From JABCPE02 sp963518845 (GTDB lineage Bacteria > Bacteroidota > Bacteroidia > Flavobacteriales > Weeksellaceae), in contig CAUQKV010000047.1 of assembly GCA_963518845.1 (NCBI GenBank), forward strand, positions 1 to 5,850: DNA of 5,850 bases. The letters run 5' to 3'. Made by a program: the position numbers and the translations under genes. Shown piece after piece: positions 1-5,222 of this stretch; position 1 is the stretch's first letter, and every line of letters begins with the position of its first letter. The notes below the pieces were generated by a model, which was not told the DNA's origin, made no database searches, and saw nothing but the letters and a program-made list of their open reading frames with translations.

Positions 1-9
1 TAAAGTATT

Positions 10-720
10 ATGATGGAATTATTACAGCCCTATATAAGTATCACTCTAAAACTAGTTACGGGCATGATAGGAATTTTGGCTTTTCTGCGAATCACAGGTA
101 AAGCACAGATGGCACAGATAACTCCCCTTGACACCGTAAGTGCCTTTGTTATTGGTGCATTAGTCGGTGGTGTATTGTATAATCCAGATATGTCAATGTT
201 GCATATCATATTTGCCTTGATTGTGTGGACTGGCTTCAATATGCTCGTTCGTTTTGCGATGCGTTCTGCATATATGAGACATCTTATTAAGGGAAAGAGT
301 GATTTCCTTGTTAAAAAAGGAATTATAAACTTTGGAAACTTCAAAAGAAATAGCCTAGAGATGGAACAATTTCGTATGTTGCTAAGACAAAAGGGTATTT
401 TCTCAATGTTTGATGTTGAAGATGTATTATTCGAAACGAATGGTGCAGTTACGGTTCTTCCTACAGGAAAAATGGCAGATTCTTTTTTAATTGTAAACAA
501 TGGAGAATTTGTAGAGAGTGGTCTTGCAGGAAGTGAAAAATCAAAGGAATGGGCTTTGTATCATATCAAGCGAAATGGCTTTAACAGTCCATCGGAGCTT
601 TTCTGTATGGAATGGACACCGAATAAGGGCATTTATTTTGTCTCTTTTGAAGGCAAGGTAAAGCGTGGAATAATAGAAGTTGAGGCTCACGAGATTGAAC
701 CTGATAATACTCAGGTATAA
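10..720 (+). CDS. DUF421 (YetF-like) domain membrane protein
   Basis: This is a complete 236-residue protein of the DUF421/YetF family: inner-membrane proteins with an N-terminal helix bundle and a soluble C-terminal domain, of poorly defined biochemical function. Hydrophobic segments lie at about residues 8-27, 41-57 and 63-82. The RITGK motif (27-31) corresponds to the family's R-x-T-G-K loop after the first helix. The soluble hallmark follows at 115-150, including LEMEQFRMLLRQKGIF and the conserved FETNG before a strand ending TVLP. The start is bounded by an in-frame TAA at 1-3, leaving ATG at 10 or the adjacent ATG at 13. That TAA could also be the end of an upstream gene outside the window. 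No Shine-Dalgarno is visible, as is usual in Bacteroidota. The gene converges on purH and is followed by a strong terminator. Family assignment is firm; function is unknown. Confidence 0.88.
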   Translation: MMELLQPYISITLKLVTGMIGILAFLRITGKAQMAQITPLDTVSAFVIGALVGGVLYNPDMSMLHIIFALIVWTGFNMLVRFAMRSAYMRHLIKGKSDFLVKKGIINFGNFKRNSLEMEQFRMLLRQKGIFSMFDVEDVLFETNGAVTVLPTGKMADSFLIVNNGEFVESGLAGSEKSKEWALYHIKRNGFNSPSELFCMEWTPNKGIYFVSFEGKVKRGIIEVEAHEIEPDNTQV

Positions 721-738
721 ACCTTTAAAAATAAATAT

Positions 739-775
739 AAGTCCGTGTTAAAATCGTTTAACACGGACTTTTTTT
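739..775 (+). terminator. Rho-independent terminator of the DUF421 gene
   Basis: A perfect inverted repeat pairs 739-752 (aagtccgtgttaaa) with 757-770 around the four-base loop atcg. The T-run at 769-775 follows. It begins 18 bases after the DUF421 stop codon, so it should end that transcript and shield the convergent purH gene. Confidence 0.9.
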
Positions 776-922
776 CTTTACAATAGAAATTAATTACATA
801 TATCCCTTGTCAATTCAATATTTTACATAGCCTTTTTATTGTAAAATTATGTAGTGACTAATATAGATTATATTTGAATTTGTCTTAAAGGACTGATTTT
901 TTAGGCAAATAAGTAACATTCA

Positions 923-961
923 CAAAAAACAAAAATCTGAGAATTTTGCGTTCTCAGATTT
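923..961 (-). terminator. Rho-independent terminator of purH
   Basis: An 11-bp perfect stem pairs 933-943 (aaatctgagaa) with 951-961 around the seven-base loop 944-950. Read on the minus strand, the stem is followed by a U-rich tail, because the plus strand at 923-935 is almost all A. It lies 13 bases beyond the purH stop codon and in the correct orientation for it. Confidence 0.85.
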
Positions 962-974
962 ATAAAATATATTT

Positions 975-2489
975 TTAGTGTAAAAAGTGTCTCATTCCAG
1001 TGAGCAGCATTGGGATGCCGTGCTGATTGGCAGCCTCTATGCTTTCTTCATCCTTGATGCTTCCGCCTGGCTGGATGATGGCTTTTATGTCTTTTTCTGC
1101 ACAGAAATCCACCACATCGCGGAACGGGAAAAAGGCATCCGAAGCCAGAACCAGCTCTCCGCTGAATTTCTCTTTGGCTCTTTCCACCGCCTGCTGTGTC
1201 GCCCAGATTCTATTGACCTGTCCGCCACCGATTCCCAGCGCCTGCGTTCCGTTAGAAACTACTATCGCATTGGATTTCACATATTTCACCACTCGCTGTG
1301 CAAAGAGCAGGGCTTTTCTCTGTTCCTCTGTCGGCTGTTTTTCGGTTACTACTTTTATTTCCTCCGAGAACTGATTATCGCAGTCCTGCACCAGCAGTCC
1401 GCCATCTATTTTTACCCAAGTCTGTTTGTCCGAAACAGGGTTTTTAATTTTAATAATTCTAAGGTTTTTCTTTTGTCTAAGGATTTCCAGCGCTTTCTCC
1501 TCAAAATCTACCGCCATCACGATTTCAAGGAAAGTCTTCCCAAGCTCCTCCGCTGTGGCAGCATCCACCTTATAGTTCATCGCCACAATGCCTCCGAAGA
1601 TAGAAACAGGGTCGCACTCAAAGGTTTTAGTATAAGTTTCCACCGCTGTATTTCCGATGGCTACACCGCACGGCGTAGAGTGTTTTACGGCGCAGCACGC
1701 CATTTCGTTTTTGAATTCATTTACTACTTTCCAGCATAAATCCATATCGCGAAGATTGTTGAACGAAAGTTCCTTTCCTCCCAGCTGTTCAAAATCTTTC
1801 ATCGCTCCATTTTCCACTGTTGAAACATAGTAAGCCGCGGACTGATGCGGATTTTCGCCATATCGTAAATCCGAAACTTTCTTGTAAGAAGCATTCAGAT
1901 ACTGCGGATATTCCTCCTCCAAAAGCATTTTGGAAATGGCTGCATCATAGGCAGAAGTAAGGTTAAACACCTTTCCTGCAAGGGTTTTACGAGTTTCCAA
2001 AGTAGTATCGCCCGAAGTTTCTATTTCAGATTTTACTTTCTCGTAATCTTCCACATTAGTGATGACTGTCACAGATTTAAAATTCTTTGCTGCTGAACGA
2101 AGCATAGACGGCCCTCCTATGTCGATAAACTCCACCTTTTCATCCAAAGGAATATTCTTCCCTGCATTTTCGAAAAATGGGTAAAGATTCACCACCACCA
2201 TGTCTATCAGTTCTATTCCGTGCTCGGCTACTGTGTCCATGTGCTCTTTATTATCACGCACAGCGAGAAGTCCTCCATGCACTTTTGGGTGAAGGGTTTT
2301 TACCCTTCCGTCCAGCATTTCTGGGAAATTCGTAACCTCATCTATCTGAATAGGACTAAGCCCAGCATCTTTCAGATGTTTGAAAGTTCCGCCTGTGGAG
2401 ATAAGTTGGTAATTGTTTTTTTCTAAGAACTGAGCGAATTCCGTAAGTCCGCTCTTGTCCGAAACGCTGATTAAGACTCTTTTTTTCAT
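975..2489 (-). CDS. purH: Bifunctional AICAR formyltransferase / IMP cyclohydrolase
   Basis: PurH catalyses the last two steps of de novo purine synthesis in the cytoplasm. It transfers a formyl group from 10-formyltetrahydrofolate to AICAR and then cyclises FAICAR to IMP. The 504-residue length is normal for bacterial PurH. The N-terminal cyclohydrolase (MGS-like) domain covers about residues 1-145, with STGGT at 31-35, DGRVKTLHPKVHGG at 60-73 and GGPSMLRSAAKN at 125-136. The transformylase part has RYGENPHQ (209-216), the catalytic Lys-His pair K269-H270 within VKHSTPCG, SNAIVV (406-411), ASDAFFPF (449-456), QPGGS (473-477) and the typical C-terminus GMRHFLH. The expected catalytic motifs are all present and there is no frameshift. 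It starts exactly at the conserved MKKRVLISVSDKSGL and is transcribed alone. Its GC content is higher than that of its neighbours (57% by hand count at 1201-1260). Confidence 0.98.
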   Translation of the reverse strand: MKKRVLISVSDKSGLTEFAQFLEKNNYQLISTGGTFKHLKDAGLSPIQIDEVTNFPEMLDGRVKTLHPKVHGGLLAVRDNKEHMDTVAEHGIELIDMVVVNLYPFFENAGKNIPLDEKVEFIDIGGPSMLRSAAKNFKSVTVITNVEDYEKVKSEIETSGDTTLETRKTLAGKVFNLTSAYDAAISKMLLEEEYPQYLNASYKKVSDLRYGENPHQSAAYYVSTVENGAMKDFEQLGGKELSFNNLRDMDLCWKVVNEFKNEMACCAVKHSTPCGVAIGNTAVETYTKTFECDPVSIFGGIVAMNYKVDAATAEELGKTFLEIVMAVDFEEKALEILRQKKNLRIIKIKNPVSDKQTWVKIDGGLLVQDCDNQFSEEIKVVTEKQPTEEQRKALLFAQRVVKYVKSNAIVVSNGTQALGIGGGQVNRIWATQQAVERAKEKFSGELVLASDAFFPFRDVVDFCAEKDIKAIIQPGGSIKDEESIEAANQHGIPMLLTGMRHFLH

Positions 2490-2507
2490 AGTTAAATTTA
2501 AGTTTCA

Positions 2508-2515
2508 CAAAATTA
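2508..2515 (-). promoter_or_regulatory. Putative purH -7 promoter box
   Basis: On the minus strand these bases read TAATTTTG, an exact match to the Bacteroidota -7 consensus TAnnTTTG, ending 18 bases before the purH ATG. No TTG is found 17-23 bases further upstream, so the -33 element is missing or degenerate. An RNA starting just after the box would have a leader of only about a dozen bases. Confidence 0.4.
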
Positions 2516-2587
2516 AAAATAATAATTGGTTAATGCGAGTTTTAAAATTAAATATTCATATTTTTACGAATAAAAATTTTAATTAAA

Positions 2588-2941
2588 ATGCTTATCAACC
2601 TAAAACGAGTTTACGAAATCCCTGATGAAACCGATGGCTTCCGTGTACTGTCTGACCGACTTTGGCCTCGCGGCATCAAAAAAGAAGATTTGGATTTTGA
2701 TTTTTGGGCAAAAGAAATCGCTCCCTCCACACTTCTACGGAAAACCTATCACCAAACACAGGATTTTGATACTTTTAGCAGCGATTACCAAAACGAGCTG
2801 GAACAAAATACCGCTGTAGATGCCTTTTTGGAGCTTGTTCATGACAAAAAAGTTCTTACCCTTCTTACCGCTGCCAAGGAAATAGAGAAATGCCATCTGC
2901 CTATTCTCAAAGATTTTCTGCTTTCCAAATTACCCAATTAA
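2588..2941 (+). CDS. DUF488 family protein (YeaO-like)
   Basis: This complete 117-residue cytoplasmic protein belongs to DUF488, a widespread family of small proteins without a settled function. The family signature DRLWPRG is at residues 23-29, preceded by the usual FRVLS strand. It is followed by WAKEIAPS (40-47), which matches the family's W-x-K-E-I-A-P-S block. The strand-turn LLTAAKE (92-98) sits where most relatives have an LLYxAKDE-like motif. The length is normal for the family and there is no signal peptide. The ATG at 2588 follows an A/T-rich leader without a Shine-Dalgarno. The gene is divergent from purH across 98 bases. A loose -7-like box (TATTTTTA, 2559-2566) lies 21 bases before the start, but no TTG is correctly spaced from it. 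A terminator-like hairpin follows the stop, suggesting a single-gene transcript. Confidence 0.9.
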   Translation: MLINLKRVYEIPDETDGFRVLSDRLWPRGIKKEDLDFDFWAKEIAPSTLLRKTYHQTQDFDTFSSDYQNELEQNTAVDAFLELVHDKKVLTLLTAAKEIEKCHLPILKDFLLSKLPN

Positions 2942-2952
2942 ACCTTATAAAA

Positions 2953-2988
2953 ATTCCCTTCTCTATTTCAGAAAAGGAATATTTTTTT
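2953..2988 (+). terminator. Probable terminator of the DUF488 gene
   Basis: An imperfect hairpin pairs attcc (2953-2957) with ggaat (2976-2980). A few further T-A pairs extend inward past a C/A mismatch. A run of seven T follows at 2982-2988. It begins 12 bases after the stop codon. The stem is weaker than the two terminators near purH. Confidence 0.5.
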
Positions 2989-3077
2989 AGCATTATAGGC
3001 TTTTTATCTGCGCAACTAATCTTTCGATTTCTGCTATAATTTTGTGAAAGAATAACTAGTTTTTCCCTTTTGAATAG

Positions 3078-3105
3078 TTGCTCTTTTCATATAGTGTTAA
3101 ATTTG
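3078..3105 (+). promoter_or_regulatory. Promoter-like element with no sense gene downstream
   Basis: TTG at 3078-3080 is followed after 17 bases by TAAATTTG at 3098-3105, a full match to the Bacteroidota TTG-N17-23-TAnnTTTG promoter pattern. No plus-strand gene follows. Transcription would start near 3110 and run antisense into the 3' end of the membrane-protein gene at 3129-3827. The region is AT-rich, so a chance match is quite possible. Confidence 0.3.
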
Positions 3106-3128
3106 CGTTATTTGTTGCTTTAACTTTT

Positions 3129-3827
3129 TTATTTGAAGAATAAATCTTCTTTTATCATCCATGTCTTAGTAAAATAGAAACTCATTAGATTAAAAATAAA
3201 TACTAAAATAATAATTACTATTGCTGTATTTATAATTCGCTCGAATAATCTGCTGTATTTTTGTTTAATCATCTCAAGTTTACTGATGAATTCCTCTCCA
3301 CAATTATTGATAATGGCTATATTAAACAAAAATATAGGAAACTGGCTGATTAAAATCCAAATAATAAAGGCGATGATGGTAACTATCAGGTTTCCATTAT
3401 GCCCACATAACACAACTAAAGATATAAAAGCAGGGTCAGGAAAGGCGGACAAGGTAAAAAGAAGCCCCGTGACGAACATATCCATCTGTGACCAGCCTGA
3501 TGAGGTTCTTATCTCTTTCTTTTTATTATTTTCCGAAGTTAATCTCTTTATTAGCCAATAGGATAGGCCTAATATTAATAATATATTCAATACTACCCAG
3601 ACATAATTGGGAAGGAGACCAAAGAAATTAGCGAGGAAAGAAATATTATTTCCCAAAAAGATAGACATAAATGTACCGCTAATAACGCTTCCAAATAAAA
3701 CGGTAAGTGTGAAAGTCGTAATAGCTTTTTTATCAGCATTTGCTGACAAAGCTCCTATTATAATAGGAATCCCAAGTGGGTCAAATCCCGTAATTCCTAA
3801 AACAACAGCCGAAAATAATAACTTCAT
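3129..3827 (-). CDS. Six-helix membrane protein, LysE/GAP-transporter-like (tentative)
   Basis: This is a complete 232-residue integral membrane protein of uncertain family. Hydrophobic segments lie at about residues 3-27, 35-59, 74-96, 117-141, 147-173 and 198-219, giving two groups of three. A basic cytoplasmic-type loop (about 94-107, rich in K, R and N) separates the halves. TM1 carries GFDPLGIP (14-21) and TM4 carries FPDPAFIS (129-136). This repeated Asp-Pro motif at matching places suggests an internal duplication, as in LysE-superfamily and GAP-type exporters. The resemblance is of layout and motif position, so substrate and direction of transport cannot be inferred. The gene is markedly AT-rich and Ile-rich (18% GC by hand count at 3181-3240). 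It has its own promoter-like sequence and follows a possible terminator of the upstream gene, so it is probably a separate unit. No clear terminator was found beyond its stop codon. Confidence 0.8.
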   Translation of the reverse strand: MKLLFSAVVLGITGFDPLGIPIIIGALSANADKKAITTFTLTVLFGSVISGTFMSIFLGNNISFLANFFGLLPNYVWVVLNILLILGLSYWLIKRLTSENNKKKEIRTSSGWSQMDMFVTGLLFTLSAFPDPAFISLVVLCGHNGNLIVTIIAFIIWILISQFPIFLFNIAIINNCGEEFISKLEMIKQKYSRLFERIINTAIVIIILVFIFNLMSFYFTKTWMIKEDLFFK

Positions 3828-3846
3828 ATGGAAATGATAAGGTGAT

Positions 3847-3874
3847 AAAAATTAATATTTTCCTTAATTTTCAA
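3847..3874 (-). promoter_or_regulatory. Putative promoter of the six-helix membrane protein gene
   Basis: On the minus strand TTG (3874-3872) is followed after 17 bases by TAATTTTT (3854-3847), which matches seven of eight positions in a TAnnTTTG alignment. The box ends 19 bases before the ATG. The TTG lies at the end of the T-run of the preceding putative terminator, so the two signals overlap. Confidence 0.35.
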
Positions 3875-3902
3875 AAAAACCTTCAATTTGAATAATATTG
3901 AA
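3873..3902 (-). terminator. Possible terminator of the DUF695-RraB gene
   Basis: On the minus strand a 6-bp perfect stem (TTCAAT / ATTGAA, plus-strand 3897-3902 and 3882-3887) encloses a nine-base loop. GG and seven T follow (3879-3873). The stem is short and AT-rich, so termination would be weak. It lies 26 bases after the DUF695-RraB stop codon. Confidence 0.4.
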
Positions 3903-3928
3903 TAACAAGGCTCTCTTGGCCCTGATAT

Positions 3929-4696
3929 TTACTGTTTTACTATCACGCTTTCCCAGCCATCATAATAGGCATCATAATTATCGGCTAGTTCTTTAAGCTC
4001 CCAGACTATCTCATCTATTTCATGTGGAGAATCTTGTCTTACGATATGCAGCTGAAAATGGTGGGAATTTCCCTCTTCTATAAAATCTTCTGAAACCACT
4101 TTGTAGCCTTTTCTTGTTACTTTTTCCACATATTGTGCTCGGCTCTGTTCATTATCAAAATAAATCCAATGGTCTATTTCTCGCGGAATATCTAGATTAT
4201 CCCCATTTTCTTCTAACTGCATCACTACTCTTCTATTTTGCATAGATTGGTAAGAGTATGGGTCTGGGAATAGGAATTCAAAATAATCCTTCCACTCTGG
4301 GTCTTTATCGAAATAACTCTTATACTGATACCCCTCAAAAGCAGCCAACTCATCTACACAAGCCTCTGAAAGCCCCTCTGAAAGATTGGTATAATAGATA
4401 AGCTCTAGAATTCCACCTGATTTCACAGCTCCTGCTGAGATAGCACCCATCTGTTCTGCTTTCCCTGAAATAGCATCCTCTATATCACACAAAATAGGAT
4501 ATTCCTCATTAGAAGACATGCCTTCTGGCGTAGGGTTTTGCATTTTAATGAGAAAGTTCAAGCGGTATTTATATCCCTCAACTGGAGCTATCTGTCTTAG
4601 TGCTAAATTCACTCTTACAGAAGCTGGTTTTCCCTCAACTCGGCAGAAAAAGAAATCCCAATTTTGTGGAACTTCATAGTTGTTATTTATACTCAT
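3929..4696 (-). CDS. DUF695 and RraB (RNase E inhibitor B) domain fusion protein
   Basis: This is a complete 255-residue soluble, acidic protein with two apparent domains. Residues about 10-142 resemble DUF695: WDFFFCRVEGKPASVRVNL near the start, then a region ending EWKDYFEFLFPDPY. Residues about 152-252 resemble the RraB fold, beginning near RREVDHW-like REIDHWIYF (172-180). A middle strand FQLHIVRQD and a final helix plus YYDGWES (244-250) follow, the YDGWE ending being the clearest RraB mark. In E. coli RraB binds RNase E and modulates mRNA decay; that role cannot simply be transferred here. The start ATG at 4696 gives MSINNNYEV, and a promoter-like sequence lies just upstream. The gene is last of three same-strand genes, after a SUKH-like gene and an orphan, which favours an immunity or accessory role. 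DUF695 assignment is moderately sure, RraB fairly sure, role unknown. Confidence 0.8.
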   Translation of the reverse strand: MSINNNYEVPQNWDFFFCRVEGKPASVRVNLALRQIAPVEGYKYRLNFLIKMQNPTPEGMSSNEEYPILCDIEDAISGKAEQMGAISAGAVKSGGILELIYYTNLSEGLSEACVDELAAFEGYQYKSYFDKDPEWKDYFEFLFPDPYSYQSMQNRRVVMQLEENGDNLDIPREIDHWIYFDNEQSRAQYVEKVTRKGYKVVSEDFIEEGNSHHFQLHIVRQDSPHEIDEIVWELKELADNYDAYYDGWESVIVKQ

Positions 4697-4712
4697 TGTT
4701 TTTATTTTTTGC

Positions 4713-4743
4713 TAAAATTACATTTTTTTTGTATTTTATGCAA
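4713..4743 (-). promoter_or_regulatory. Putative promoter of the DUF695-RraB gene
   Basis: On the minus strand TTG (4743-4741) is followed after 20 bases by TAATTTTA (4720-4713), one base off the TAnnTTTG consensus. The box ends 16 bases before the ATG and lies wholly in the 48-base gap after the preceding gene. It would allow expression separate from the upstream genes. Confidence 0.35.
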
Positions 4744-4744
4744 A

Positions 4745-5173
4745 TCAAATATAACTGACCCACATATCTGTCCTTCCTCCTTTCCTATCAAAAGCGGCTC
4801 CTACCTCTCCCCAGACAAACTCCCACTCTTCCCCTATGTGTGCTGTAAGCCATTTTTTATACAGTTTTTCAGTTTGAAGTTCATATTCCTCTGTCCAGTT
4901 TTCCCAAGGTGTGTATCTTTCTTTCATAGAAAAAAATATCGTTTCGAGTTTTTCTCCTTCAAAACAAATAGAAACATCAAACTCTTTTCCCTCAAAAAGA
5001 CATTTTTCAAAATAAATCCAATAAAACCCTGTTCCCACATCCCAAATATCATTATCAGGAAACTGCTCTCTGAGCGTAGAAAAAGTAGTTTTAGAAGAAA
5101 TCACTACGCCATTTATAAGGGAAAAATCTCCATGCTCAGTATCTAAAAACGATATGGTTTTTGCGCTGTTCAT
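4745..5173 (-). CDS. Unrecognised acidic, tryptophan-rich small protein; possible immunity protein
   Basis: I do not recognise this 142-residue protein. It has no signal peptide or membrane helix and is probably cytoplasmic. It has eight tryptophans (W44, 52, 90, 93, 108, 117, 121, 138) and about 26 acidic against 14 basic residues. The start (residues 8-25) looks like short strands. The middle has strands DVGTGFYWIYF and EFDVSICFEG. A charged helix-like stretch (about 91-110) follows, and the end is EWEFVWGEVGAAFDRKGG then a final strand MWVSYI. The start ATG at 5173 follows an A/T-rich leader with no Shine-Dalgarno. It lies 49 bases after the SUKH-like gene and 48 bases before the DUF695-RraB gene, all on the minus strand. 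No promoter match was found in the 49-base gap, so it is probably co-transcribed with the SUKH-like gene. Small acidic proteins beside SUKH genes are often toxin immunity proteins; here that is inferred from context alone. Confidence 0.75.
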   Translation of the reverse strand: MNSAKTISFLDTEHGDFSLINGVVISSKTTFSTLREQFPDNDIWDVGTGFYWIYFEKCLFEGKEFDVSICFEGEKLETIFFSMKERYTPWENWTEEYELQTEKLYKKWLTAHIGEEWEFVWGEVGAAFDRKGGRTDMWVSYI

Positions 5174-5222
5174 TTTTTATTCTATTAAAATATTTTTGAT
5201 TTTATGACTGTTTGCTCAAATT

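Noticed and set aside
30..500. A 156-codon minus-strand open frame across the DUF421 gene.
   Set aside because: The plus strand encodes a protein with family motifs over the same bases, and the reverse translation shows no coherent domain.
820..847. Inverted repeat attttaca / tgtaaaat with a 12-base loop between DUF421 and purH.
   Set aside because: It is eight mostly A-T pairs in very AT-rich DNA, without a T-run directly after it, and the real terminators lie on both sides.
869..876. TATATTTG, a -7 box match on the plus strand in the DUF421-purH gap.
   Set aside because: The nearest upstream TTG is 27 bases away, outside the usual spacing, and no plus-strand gene follows.
987..1739. A 250-codon open frame on the plus strand inside purH.
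   Set aside because: It lies fully antisense to a clear purH, its translation has no recognisable motif and is rich in F, H, R and S, and no promoter precedes it. It is a shadow of the purH codon usage.
3051..3083. Similar AT-rich words (aataact, aatagtt) and the palindrome aactagtt near the end of the membrane-protein gene.
   Set aside because: They do not form a stem with each other, and no T-run follows in either direction, so I could not support a terminator or repeat element.
4664..5146. A 160-codon plus-strand open frame over the small Trp-rich gene.
   Set aside because: Its translation is an odd F/S/I/K/C-rich sequence typical of the reverse of an acidic, E/K-rich gene. The minus-strand frame fits the neighbours' orientation and spacing better.
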